Source: Sphingobium sp.
GTDB taxonomy: Bacteria > Pseudomonadota > Alphaproteobacteria > Sphingomonadales > Sphingomonadaceae
Reading direction: 5' to 3'
Length of the DNA stretch: 64,000 nucleotides
NCBI GenBank assembly: GCA_035196065.1
Contig: CP136575.1
Coordinates: 2,954,769-3,018,768 of the forward strand
Position numbers and translations under genes: made by a program. The first letter of the stretch is position 1; each line of letters begins with the position of its first letter. The notes beneath the pieces were generated by a model. That model saw nothing but the letters and a program-made list of their open reading frames with translations. It did not search any database and had not been told where the DNA came from. Positions 1 to 8,536 of the stretch are shown one piece after another.

Positions 1-2523
1 CGGCTTTTTCTTGCCCACTGCCCAATCGAGGCCTGCGTCCTGCGGCGTCACCGTGCCATCGGTATCTTGCCCGACAATGATGAAGCCTTTTTCCGCGCGC
101 AGCACATGCATCGCCTCGGTGCCATAGGGCGTGATGCCATATTGTGCGCCTTCGGCCATCAACCGTTCCCATAGCGCGCGGCCATAGGCGGTAGGCACAT
201 TGATTTCGAAACCCAATTCCCCGGTGAAGCTCACGCGGAACAGGCGGGTCGGTATTCCGCAGATCGTTCCTTCGCGGATCGCCATATGCGGGAAAGCTTC
301 GGCGGAAAGATCAATTCCCTCCACCAGCGGCTCCAACAGCTTGCGCGCCATCGGCCCTTGCAAAGCGATTACCGCATATTGCTCGGTCGTACTGGTCAGC
401 CAGACATTCAGGTCGGGCCATTCGGTCTGGAGATAATCCTCCATCATGTTGAGCACCCGCGCCGCGCCGCCCGTTGTCGTGGTCAGGTGGAAGCGGTCAG
501 TGGCCAGGCGCGCCGACACGCCGTCATCCGTGATGAAACCATCCTCTTTGAGCAAAAGCCCATAGCGGCATCGCCCGGGTTCAAGAGCCTTCCAGGGGTT
601 GGTGTACATGCGGTTGAGAAACTCGGCCGCATCGGGCCCGACCACTTCGATCTTGCCCAAGGTCGAGGCATCGAAAATTCCCACATTGTTGCGCACCGCA
701 ACGCACTCGCGGTTTACCGCTGCGTGCATATCCTCGCCGGCTTGCGGAAAGTATCGGGCGCGCCGCCACTGCGCGACCAGTTCGAAGACTGCGCCATTTT
801 CTTCCGCCCAGCGATCGATATTGGTTGTGCGCGTTGCCTGAAACAGCGGCCCCTTCGCATGACCCGCCAACGCCCCAAAGGTCTGTGGCGTATAGGGCGG
901 ACGAAAGGTGGTAAGACCAATATCGACCACGGGCTTTGCCAGTGCCGAAGATGCAATCTGCAGGCCGTTGAGATTGGATGTCTTGCCCTGATCGGTCGCC
1001 ATGCCATTGGTGGTGTAGCGCTTGATATGCTCAATCGAGCGGAACCCTTCGCGCACGGCAAGATGAATATCCTTGGCGGTCACATCATTCTGGAAGTCAA
1101 CAAAGGCCTTGATCCGTGCCGGGTCTTTCGGGGTCGGCAACATATCGATCACTTCGCCATCGCCGAAATTCCAAGCCCCTGCGCAAGCCCCGACGCAGCG
1201 AACATTTTCATTGGGCTGATCGGGCACATAGGCACCCAAATCATCGCGCCATTTCAGCGTGCCCTTGCTGTGCGACCAGAGATGCACGCTTGGCGTCCAG
1301 CCGCCTGCCATCAGCAGCGCGTCACAGGCGATTTTCTGTCGATTGGAACCAGAGGTAGATGCAACCTCAATGCTTTTAACAGAATGGCGTCCGGCAACGC
1401 CGATCACGGCAGCGCCAAGCTCTACCCGAATATCGAGTTCTGCAGCAGCCTTGATCAACGATGGATCGACGTCGGCCCGCACATCGATGATTGCCGCGAT
1501 CCCTGCGCCGGCTTTTGCCAACGCGAAGACATCATGCCAGCCACTGTCATGCACAGCCATTAATGCGACGGATTTGCCGACCGCAACGCCATAACGGTTG
1601 GCGAATACTTTGGCGGCAGAGGAAAGCATCACGCCGGGCGTGTCATTGCCTTCGAACACCAAGGGCCGCTCAATCGCACCTTGAGCCAGGATCACTTCGC
1701 CTGCTCTTATCCGCCACAACTTTTCGCGCGGCGTATCACCCGCGTCGGGCAGATGATCGGTCAGCCTTTCAACCGCGCCAATGAAATTGTCATGAAAATA
1801 GCCGAAAGCGGTGGTCCGGGTCAGGATGGTGACATTGGTCGCTTCCTTCAGCGCTTTCATGCTGCGCTCCAACCACGCCCAAAGCGACGGGTCAGCCAGG
1901 GCGCCGCCCCCTGCTTCACTCTGCTCGTCAATAAGCATGACCCGCTTGTTGGTCGACGCAGCTTCGAGCGCAGCATCAATGCCGGCAGGCCCGGCACCGA
2001 TGATCAAAATATCGGTATGTGCATAGGTCGCAGAATAGGTATCCGGATCCTCTTCGGTCGGGGCATCGCCAAGCCCCGCAATGCGCCGGATCGCAGGTTC
2101 ATAAAGCTTGTCCCAAAAAGAACGCGGCCACATGAAGGTCTTGTTGTAAAAACCTGCAGGGAAGAACATCCCCAACCTGTCATTGATCGCGCCCAGATCG
2201 GTCTTGAGCGAAGGCCAGCGGTTCTGGCTCACGGCGGAAAGACCATGATGCACTTCGACATTGGTGGCGCGCAGATTGGGGGTGAATCTACCGGGGCCCC
2301 GATCGACAGAAATGAGCGCATTGGGCTCTTCACTGCCTGCAGCTAAAAGACCGCGAGGGCGATGATATTTGAACGACCGGCCAAAGAGCGTCTCGCCGCT
2401 GGCAAGCAGCGCCGATGCCAGCGTATCGCCTGCAAAACCCGAATAGCTCTTGCCATCGAAACTAAATTGGCGCGGCTGGCTCCGGTCTATCCGTCCGCCA
2501 TTAGTCAAGCGATAGCCACTCAT
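1..2523 (-). CDS. soxA: Sarcosine oxidase alpha subunit, heterotetrameric type (3' end outside window)
   Basis: Large subunit of the enzyme that oxidatively demethylates sarcosine to glycine, passing the methyl group to tetrahydrofolate. The 841 visible codons read: an N-terminal part with a 2Fe-2S-ferredoxin-like look (FAGDTLASALLASG, FKYHRPRG), a dinucleotide-binding domain with IIGAGPAG near residue 175, and a C-terminal GcvT-like aminomethyltransferase domain from about residue 600 (GFITDDGVSARL, SFTGELGFEINVP). Family members are about 1000 residues, so roughly 150 codons lie beyond position 1. The ATG overlaps the soxD stop by ATGA, so translation is coupled. A soxG gene would be expected next, outside the window. 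Confidence 0.93.
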   Translation of the reverse strand, partial: MSGYRLTNGGRIDRSQPRQFSFDGKSYSGFAGDTLASALLASGETLFGRSFKYHRPRGLLAAGSEEPNALISVDRGPGRFTPNLRATNVEVHHGLSAVSQNRWPSLKTDLGAINDRLGMFFPAGFYNKTFMWPRSFWDKLYEPAIRRIAGLGDAPTEEDPDTYSATYAHTDILIIGAGPAGIDAALEAASTNKRVMLIDEQSEAGGGALADPSLWAWLERSMKALKEATNVTILTRTTAFGYFHDNFIGAVERLTDHLPDAGDTPREKLWRIRAGEVILAQGAIERPLVFEGNDTPGVMLSSAAKVFANRYGVAVGKSVALMAVHDSGWHDVFALAKAGAGIAAIIDVRADVDPSLIKAAAELDIRVELGAAVIGVAGRHSVKSIEVASTSGSNRQKIACDALLMAGGWTPSVHLWSHSKGTLKWRDDLGAYVPDQPNENVRCVGACAGAWNFGDGEVIDMLPTPKDPARIKAFVDFQNDVTAKDIHLAVREGFRSIEHIKRYTTNGMATDQGKTSNLNGLQIASSALAKPVVDIGLTTFRPPYTPQTFGALAGHAKGPLFQATRTTNIDRWAEENGAVFELVAQWRRARYFPQAGEDMHAAVNRECVAVRNNVGIFDASTLGKIEVVGPDAAEFLNRMYTNPWKALEPGRCRYGLLLKEDGFITDDGVSARLATDRFHLTTTTGGAARVLNMMEDYLQTEWPDLNVWLTSTTEQYAVIALQGPMARKLLEPLVEGIDLSAEAFPHMAIREGTICGIPTRLFRVSFTGELGFEINVPTAYGRALWERLMAEGAQYGITPYGTEAMHVLRAEKGFIIVGQDTDGTVTPQDAGLDWAVGKKKP

Positions 2524-2792
2524 CGGCGTGGCTCCCCTGCTTTATAGGTGGTTTCAAACTTGTCCGTCACTGTGTCACGCACAGCATTGAAAAAGCGTCC
2601 GCAGCCATGGGTGTGCCGCCAGCGTTCATGATGTCGGCCGCGCGGATTGGCGCGGATGAACAGATAGCGCTCCCACTCCTCATCGCTGTATGTGGAGGGA
2701 TCAACGGGACGGGCGATATGCGCTTCGCCAGCATAAGCGAACTCAATCTCGGCGCGCTTTTCGTCGCAATAGGGGCAATGGATCAGGATCAT
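2520..2792 (-). CDS. soxD: Sarcosine oxidase delta subunit
   Basis: Small zinc-binding subunit of heterotetrameric sarcosine oxidase, 90 residues, the family's usual size. Cys6 and Cys9 in HCPYCDEKR, plus the His60/His62 and Cys64 cluster (RHTHGCGRFF), correspond to the zinc site known for SoxD. The DPSTYSDEEWERYLFIR core is characteristic. Its start codon overlaps the soxB stop by one base (TGATG) and its stop overlaps the soxA start (ATGA), giving the order soxB-soxD-soxA. Confidence 0.96.
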   Translation of the reverse strand: MILIHCPYCDEKRAEIEFAYAGEAHIARPVDPSTYSDEEWERYLFIRANPRGRHHERWRHTHGCGRFFNAVRDTVTDKFETTYKAGEPRR

Positions 2793-4045
2793 CAGTGGGC
2801 CACCGCTGCAGCTGCCGCTTCGTCAATCAACCGCCCGTTGCGGAAGCGATCAAGATTGAAGGGTGCGTTGATTGGATGGGGTTCATCCTTGGCCATCGTA
2901 TATGCGAGCAAATCGCCTGCCCCCGGTGTTGCCTTAAAGCCTCCCGTTCCCCAGCCGCAATTGACATAGAGTCCTTTGACAGGGGTCTTGCCGAGGACCG
3001 GCGAACGATCCGGTGTCACATCAACAATACCGCCCCATGTGCGCAGCATGCGCATCCGGCGGTAGATCGGGAATATTTCGCAAATCGCCGCCAACGTATG
3101 TTCGACAATATGCAGCGCACCGCGTTGCGAGTAGCTGACATATTGATCGGTACCCGCGCCAATCACCAGCTCGCCCTTGTCGGACTGGCTCATATAAGCA
3201 TGCACGGTGTTCGACATGACGACGCAGGGAAAGGTCGGCTTGACGGGTTCGGATACCAATGCCTGCAGCGGATAGCTTTCCAGCGGGAAATCGAGGCCCG
3301 CCATCTGCATGATCACCGATGTGTTGCCAGCTGCCGACACGCCAACTCGCTTGCAAGCGATGTAGCCGCGCGTGGTTTCCACGCCTTCGACCGCGCCATT
3401 CGCGTCGCGGCGGATACCGGTGACCGCGCAATTCTGGATGATGTCAACGCCCAAGGCTGCCGCTGCACGGGCATAGCCCCATGCGACCGTATCATGCCGC
3501 GCCGTGCCGCCGCGGCGCTGCAGGGCCGCACCAAGAACAGGATAGCGCGAATCGGGTGAGATATTGAGCGCGGGGCAATAGGCCTTGGCCTGTTCCGGGG
3601 TCAGCCATTCATTATCGACACCATTAAGCCGATTTGCGTGGATATGGCGTTTGAAGCTCTGGATATCATGCACATTATGCGCGAGCATCATCACACCGCG
3701 CTTTGAATACATGGTGTTGTAATTCAGTTCCTGGCTCAAGCCATCCCAGAGCTTGACGGCATGGTCGTAAAGATGCGCGCTTTCATCATAAAGGTAATTG
3801 GACCGGATGATGGTGGTGTTGCGCCCGGTATTGCCACCGCCAATCCAGCCTTTTTCCAAAACGGCCACATTGGTGATCCCGTATTTCTTTGCAAGATAAT
3901 AGGCAGCCCCCAGGCCATGGCCGCCGCCGCCGACGATGATCGCGTCATAAGCGGGTTTGGGGGCGGCGTCTGGCCATTGTTCGGGCCAGCTTTGATGGCC
4001 GCCAAGGGCTTTGGCGAAAAGGCTGAAAGCGCTGAAACGGGTCAC
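2792..4045 (-). CDS. soxB: Sarcosine oxidase beta subunit, FAD/FMN flavoprotein
   Basis: Catalytic flavoprotein subunit of sarcosine oxidase (DAO family), 417 residues. The dinucleotide motif IIVGGGGHGLGAAYYLA begins near residue 36. RHDTVAWGYARAA around His184 matches the segment that carries the covalent FMN in the Corynebacterium enzyme. The C-terminal NCGWGTGGFKATPGAG segment is typical of SoxB. The start is GTG, overlapping the stop of the upstream cupin gene (GTGA). The reaction is sarcosine + O2 + THF to glycine, H2O2 and 5,10-methylene-THF, in the cytoplasm. Confidence 0.95.
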   Translation of the reverse strand: MTRFSAFSLFAKALGGHQSWPEQWPDAAPKPAYDAIIVGGGGHGLGAAYYLAKKYGITNVAVLEKGWIGGGNTGRNTTIIRSNYLYDESAHLYDHAVKLWDGLSQELNYNTMYSKRGVMMLAHNVHDIQSFKRHIHANRLNGVDNEWLTPEQAKAYCPALNISPDSRYPVLGAALQRRGGTARHDTVAWGYARAAAALGVDIIQNCAVTGIRRDANGAVEGVETTRGYIACKRVGVSAAGNTSVIMQMAGLDFPLESYPLQALVSEPVKPTFPCVVMSNTVHAYMSQSDKGELVIGAGTDQYVSYSQRGALHIVEHTLAAICEIFPIYRRMRMLRTWGGIVDVTPDRSPVLGKTPVKGLYVNCGWGTGGFKATPGAGDLLAYTMAKDEPHPINAPFNLDRFRNGRLIDEAAAAAVAH

Positions 4046-4377
4046 TTCGGGTTCTCAATCAAGGGAGTGTAGACAATCATCATCGTGCAACCGTTGCGGC
4101 TGCCGGCACGATGCATCGTGCCGGGCATGCGCAGCAGGAAATCGCCGGGACCATAGCTTGCGTCATCATCGAAAAAGTCGCCTTCGATCACATAGATCTG
4201 CTCAATCTCGTCATGCGCATGGAGCGCACCCAATGGGCCCGGGGCAACCTGCATCAACAGGCTGCGATAGCCACGCGGATCATCGACCAGCGCGCGGATG
4301 CGCTCACCGGGGCGTTCACCCATCTGCCATTGCCCGGCAGACAGGCGGACCGATCCATGCGCGGGAAGCGGTGCCAT
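4042..4377 (-). CDS. Single-domain cupin protein in the betaine/sarcosine operon
   Basis: A 111-residue cupin. Motif 1 is complete: His53-x-His55-x3-Glu59-x6-Gly66 (LHAHDEIEQIYVIEG). Motif 2 is GPGDFLLRMPGTMHRA, so a metal site is likely present. The best start is ATG at 4377, overlapping the Rieske gene stop (TGATG) with AAGGA about ten bases upstream; an in-frame TTG one codon earlier is less likely. The fold resembles ChrR/anti-sigma-type cupins. Its role is not known to me; within this operon it might bind a demethylation intermediate, handle formaldehyde or act as a sensor. That is inference from position only. Confidence 0.85.
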   Translation of the reverse strand: MAPLPAHGSVRLSAGQWQMGERPGERIRALVDDPRGYRSLLMQVAPGPLGALHAHDEIEQIYVIEGDFFDDDASYGPGDFLLRMPGTMHRAGSRNGCTMMIVYTPLIENPK

Positions 4378-5624
4378 CAACGCAGTTCCTTCAAAGCCGA
4401 TCGCGCCGCAGCGACATAGAAATCCTTGAAATCCTCGACCAACTTTTCCTCGACGGCATAGGGCCCTGGGACATAGCCATCATTGTTGATTCCCTGGTGG
4501 TTGATCATCGAAAAATGACCATCCTGCACATTGGTCGCGCGCCAGAGCGCGGTGATATGGTCGGGATCATAGTCCACGCCCTCAACCGCATCTTCATGCA
4601 CAAGCCAGCTGGTGCGCAGCAACGTCTTGTCGGCGGAAACGGGGGTTAGCGAAAAAGTCACCACATGGTCACAGCAGAAATGGTGCCAGCTATTGGGCTG
4701 TGTCCAGACCGAAAGACTGGATGTTTCAGGTTCCTTGAAGGGCCCGATAAGTTTCTGGCAGGCCAGTTTGCCATCGATCGACTGCGTCACGGCGCCATTG
4801 GCAAGCGCCAACCGCGCGACGCGGTGCCACCAGCCATCAGGAAATTCGATCAAATCGCGATCAATTCCGAGCGCCTTCCACTCTTCCCGCTTGGCCGCGA
4901 CCAACGCATCATAGCTGCTATCGTCGACAATATCCGCATCGCCATCTTCAGGAAGGCCTTTGCCAAAGCCGTAAGTACCGAGCACGCTGATCAGTTCGGG
5001 ATGGCCGACATCGCAATGATAGCATTCGCGATTATTCTCCATCACCAGCTTCCAATTGGCGTCTTCGATATAATCATCCTGCACCACAACCTTGAGCTTT
5101 TCGACATCATAGACAGCGATCTGCTCGGAAATGTCTGCCTTTACGCGATCGATTGGTGGCGGATTGTCGCTCATGCAGATGAAGATCAAGCCGCCGATAT
5201 TCTCGAGCGCGACCGAATGGAGGCCATGGTCTGCCTTGGCAAAATCGTCCGCCATGCTGCGGGCCGCCAGCAACTTGCCATCAAGGCCATAGGTCCATTG
5301 GTGATAGGGACACATCAGCCGTGGCGAAGACCCCTTTTGTTCAAGGCAGATTTTTGCGCCGCGATGGCGACAGCTGTTCCAAAAGGCGCGCACTTCCATA
5401 TCGCGCCCGCGCACGATGATGATTGAATTATTCGCCACCTCGAAGATGAAATAATCGCCCGGCTTTTTCACATGGGCACCCGTGCAGGCGTAAAGCCAGA
5501 CCGATTTGAGCATCACCTGGACGTCGAACTGGAATGCCTCTTCGCTGACATAGAGCGCGCGCGGCAAGGTATGGCCTTTGCGGTCCATGTCGAGCTGCGA
5601 TGCGATCGATTCGAAATGGGACAT
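4377..5624 (-). CDS. Rieske non-haem iron oxygenase, GbcA-like N-demethylase
   Basis: Oxygenase component of 415 residues. The Rieske 2Fe-2S ligands are Cys85-x-His87 and Cys105-x2-His108 (CRHRGAK, CPYHQW). The mononuclear iron site is ENNRECYHCDVGHPEL with His203 and His208. The NNRECYHC signature is that of glycine betaine monooxygenase GbcA and stachydrine demethylase, which remove an N-methyl as formaldehyde. Gene order (next to a dimethylglycine-dehydrogenase-like gene and sox genes) fits conversion of a betaine to its dimethyl form. The reductase partner (GbcB type) is not visible in the window. GAGGAG lies before the ATG. The true substrate could be glycine betaine, proline betaine or a related compound. 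Confidence 0.88.
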   Translation of the reverse strand: MSHFESIASQLDMDRKGHTLPRALYVSEEAFQFDVQVMLKSVWLYACTGAHVKKPGDYFIFEVANNSIIIVRGRDMEVRAFWNSCRHRGAKICLEQKGSSPRLMCPYHQWTYGLDGKLLAARSMADDFAKADHGLHSVALENIGGLIFICMSDNPPPIDRVKADISEQIAVYDVEKLKVVVQDDYIEDANWKLVMENNRECYHCDVGHPELISVLGTYGFGKGLPEDGDADIVDDSSYDALVAAKREEWKALGIDRDLIEFPDGWWHRVARLALANGAVTQSIDGKLACQKLIGPFKEPETSSLSVWTQPNSWHHFCCDHVVTFSLTPVSADKTLLRTSWLVHEDAVEGVDYDPDHITALWRATNVQDGHFSMINHQGINNDGYVPGPYAVEEKLVEDFKDFYVAAARSALKELR

Positions 5625-5628
5625 GACC

Positions 5629-8136
5629 CTAACTCCTCAACGCCTCATTTTCAGGATCAAAAGGCGAATCTGCAATGATCGTCGCTTTATGGCGGGAGCC
5701 CAAAATCGCAATTTCAAACTCTGCACCCTCAATTGCCAAATCCGGCCGGATCATCGCCAGTGCAAGCGACTTGCCGACGCGCCAGCCATAGCCGCCAGAG
5801 GTTGCCCGCCCGACAATCTCGTCGCCAAGATAAATGACTTCAGACCCGCGCGCATCGGCATCGGTCACCCCATGCACTTCCATGGTCACCAATTTATTTG
5901 CAAAGCCCTCATCCTTCCAGGCGAGCAAGGCGTCCCGGCCATGGAATGTCGGCTTTTTGAGACTGATGAAGCGGTCCAATCCGCTTTCATAGGCGGAATA
6001 TTCCACAGACAATTCGCGCGGGATCAGCTTGTAACTTTTTTCCAAAGCCATTGCTGTCATCGCCCGGATTCCAAACGGCTTTATGTCAAATTCGGCACCA
6101 GCCTCCATCAACCGGTCGAATATGTAATTCTGCATCTCGATCGGATGATGAATTTCCCAGCCAAGCTCACCTATGAAGTTGACACGGAGGGCATCGACCT
6201 GCGCCAGACCAATGCTGATCTTCTTCCCGGTCAGCCAGGGGAACGCTGCGCTAGACAGATCGGTATCGGTCAGCTTTTCAAGAACGTCGCGCGAACGCGG
6301 GCCGGCAAGGACAAGTACGCCCATCGCTGTTGTCAGCCGCTCAAAGCTGACAGAGCCATCACGCGGCATGGCCTTTTTCAGATAGTCATGATCGTGCCGT
6401 TCAAAAGCGCCTGCCGAGACCAGATAATAACGCTGCGGCGCCATTTTATAGACGGTGAACTCGCTCCGGACGCCGCCCTTGCTTGTCAGCAGATAGGATA
6501 GCGTAACGCGCCCGACCTTTTGCGGCACGGCATTAGTCAGGAGTTCGTTAAGCCAGGCTTCCGCACCGGGCCCGGATATCTCGCATTTGGCAAATGCGCT
6601 CATATCCTGAAGGCCGACCTTTTCATGAACATGGCGGCATTCATTGCCCACATGCTCAAAATAATTTGAACGCCGGAAGGACCATTTTTCCCGGATGGGT
6701 TCGCCCTCCACCACGGGGTGATTGTCGTTCAACAGCACATCGGGCTTGTCGAGGTCTGCCTCGCTCAGCGCATAGCCTTCAGGCGCAAACCAATTGGGCC
6801 GTTCCCAACCAAACACACTACCAAATACCGCACCCAATGCTTTCATGCGATCATAGCAAGGCGTGCGTCGCAGCGCCCGTCCGGCCTCGCGCTCCTCGTC
6901 CGGATAATGGACGGTGAAAACCTTGGCATAGGCTTCCTCATTCTTTTCGATCAAGAAGCCCCGCCCTGCATAATCACCGAAGCGGCGCGGATCGACACCC
7001 ATCATGTCGATGGTCGGTTCGCCATCCACGATCCAGTGGGCCAACTGCCATCCGGCACCGCCGGCAGCGGTTACCCCGAAGCTATGCCCTTCGTTCAGCC
7101 AGAAATTCTTGAGGCCCCATGCCGGGCCGACAATCGGCGAACCGTCGGGCGTATAGGCAATCGCCCCATTATAGACCTTCTTGATCCCTACCTCGCCAAA
7201 GGCCGGGACGCGTTTCATCGCTGCCAAGACATAGGGCTCAAGCCGTTCGAGGGCATCGGGGAACAGCTCATATTCGCTGTTCGCGGCCGGGCCATCAACA
7301 TAGCAGGCTGGCGCGCCGACCTCATAGGGACCAAGCAGCAAACCCCCCGCTTCCTCACGCATATAGTAACTGGCGTCGGATTCGCGCAGCACGCCCATTT
7401 CGGGAAGGCCCCGACGCTTGCGCTCCATGATCGCCGGGTGCTGTTCGGTGACGATATATTGATGCTCTACCGGGATCACGGGAATATCAAGGCCAACCAT
7501 CGCGCCGGTCTGTCGGGCAAAATTTCCCGAGCAGGAAATGACATGTTCGCAAAGAACGTCGCCCTGATCAGTCGAAACCAGCCATTCTCCGTTCGGCTGC
7601 TGGGTGATCGCGGTAACGGTGGTGTTTCGGTAAATTGTCGCGCCGCGCTGACGGGCCCCTTTTGCCAAGGCCTGTGTCAGATCAGCAGGCTGGATATAAC
7701 CATCATCGGGATGCTGGATCGCGCCGATCACGCCGTCCATATCGGCGAGCGGCCAGATTTCCTTGACCTGTTCAGGGCTCAGAAAATTGACGTTCACGCC
7801 GATGGTCTGCGCCACGCCGGCATAATAATGATATTCATCCAAACGATCGCGGGTGGTTGCCAACCTTATGTTGGTTACCTGGGAAAACCCGGCATGCAGG
7901 CCTGTCTCAGCCTCAAGACTGGGATAAAGGCCCACCGAATATTGATGCAGCTTGCCGACCGAATAACTGAGGTTGAACAGCGGCAAAAGGCCTGCCGCAT
8001 GCCATGTCGATCCGGATGTAAGCTCCTTGCGTTCGAGCAGGATGACATCATCCCAACCCATTTTGGCAAGATGATACAAAGTGCTTACCCCGACGACACC
8101 GCCGCCGATGACCACTGCCCGGGCCGTTGTTTTCAT
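5629..8136 (-). CDS. Dimethylglycine/sarcosine dehydrogenase-like flavoprotein with C-terminal GcvT domain
   Basis: An 835-residue two-domain enzyme. The N-terminal DAO-type FAD domain has VVIGGGVVGVSTLYHL from residue 8 and SGSTWHAAGL with His46, the residue that carries covalent FAD in dimethylglycine dehydrogenase. From about residue 430 the chain is a GcvT/aminomethyltransferase domain (FIGELGWEIHHP, GVRSEFTVYKM) that binds folate. It should demethylate dimethylglycine to sarcosine with methyl transfer to THF. ATG at 8136 is preferred to an in-frame TTG 18 codons upstream. It is the first gene of the minus-strand operon; only four bases separate it from the Rieske gene. Confidence 0.9.
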   Translation of the reverse strand: MKTTARAVVIGGGVVGVSTLYHLAKMGWDDVILLERKELTSGSTWHAAGLLPLFNLSYSVGKLHQYSVGLYPSLEAETGLHAGFSQVTNIRLATTRDRLDEYHYYAGVAQTIGVNVNFLSPEQVKEIWPLADMDGVIGAIQHPDDGYIQPADLTQALAKGARQRGATIYRNTTVTAITQQPNGEWLVSTDQGDVLCEHVISCSGNFARQTGAMVGLDIPVIPVEHQYIVTEQHPAIMERKRRGLPEMGVLRESDASYYMREEAGGLLLGPYEVGAPACYVDGPAANSEYELFPDALERLEPYVLAAMKRVPAFGEVGIKKVYNGAIAYTPDGSPIVGPAWGLKNFWLNEGHSFGVTAAGGAGWQLAHWIVDGEPTIDMMGVDPRRFGDYAGRGFLIEKNEEAYAKVFTVHYPDEEREAGRALRRTPCYDRMKALGAVFGSVFGWERPNWFAPEGYALSEADLDKPDVLLNDNHPVVEGEPIREKWSFRRSNYFEHVGNECRHVHEKVGLQDMSAFAKCEISGPGAEAWLNELLTNAVPQKVGRVTLSYLLTSKGGVRSEFTVYKMAPQRYYLVSAGAFERHDHDYLKKAMPRDGSVSFERLTTAMGVLVLAGPRSRDVLEKLTDTDLSSAAFPWLTGKKISIGLAQVDALRVNFIGELGWEIHHPIEMQNYIFDRLMEAGAEFDIKPFGIRAMTAMALEKSYKLIPRELSVEYSAYESGLDRFISLKKPTFHGRDALLAWKDEGFANKLVTMEVHGVTDADARGSEVIYLGDEIVGRATSGGYGWRVGKSLALAMIRPDLAIEGAEFEIAILGSRHKATIIADSPFDPENEALRS

Positions 8137-8191
8137 AATTTTCGTCCGTCCATTTGTTGGGGGCGCTATGTCAGGCACAAGGGTCAGCAAT

Positions 8192-8220
8192 CAATCCCAA
8201 TGCACCCGGGATCGGGATTG
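8192..8220. promoter_or_regulatory. Inverted repeat upstream of the betaine/sarcosine operon
   Basis: CAATCCC at 8192-8198 is repeated in inverse as GGGATTG at 8214-8220 with a 15-base spacer, 56-84 bases upstream of the first operon gene. It could be a regulator operator or part of the leader. The rest of 8137-8369 shows nothing I can name. Confidence 0.3.
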
Positions 8221-8369
8221 TATTTCAAAGTCTAATATTATTCATTAGCGATCAGCGTCATTGGGACTGGTCCGCCATCGGAACGGCAATTGCGGTCGGA
8301 TGGTCAAACCGGCGCGGCATCAAGCGCCGCCCCTGATCGAGCCGCAAAAGCAAATTGAATATTTGGAAA

Positions 8370-8454
8370 TGGTGCCCCTGGCCCGACTCGAACGGGCACA
8401 TCTTTCGATACTCGATTTTGAGTCGAGCGCGTCTACCAATTCCACCACAGGGGC
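8370..8454 (-). tRNA. tRNA-Leu(CAA)
   Basis: An 85-base cloverleaf on the minus strand: acceptor arm GCCCCTG pairs with CAGGGGC, the D-loop has TGGTAGACGC, the anticodon stem CTCGA/TCGAG encloses CTCAAAA (anticodon CAA, reading UUG), there is a long variable arm as in class II tRNAs, the T-arm contains GTTCGAGTC, and the 3' CCA is encoded. Confidence 0.97.
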
Positions 8455-8486
8455 AGCAGCGGTGCCATTAGCGAAGGCTTGCGGCG

Positions 8487-8515
8487 GATGCAACGCATAA
8501 CCGCCGCCCTGTCAA
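8487..8515 (-). promoter_or_regulatory. Probable sigma-70 promoter of tRNA-Leu
   Basis: A perfect -35 TTGACA (8515-8510) is followed after 17 bases by TGCATC (8492-8487). The start would lie near 8480, about 26 bases before the mature tRNA. The -35 is ideal and the -10 is weak. Confidence 0.5.
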
Positions 8516-8536
8516 AAGCCAGGGCGACGTCCCGGT

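Noticed and set aside
6718-8235. A 505-codon plus-strand reading frame
   Set aside because: Antisense to the dimethylglycine-dehydrogenase-like gene, whose FAD and GcvT motifs are unmistakable.
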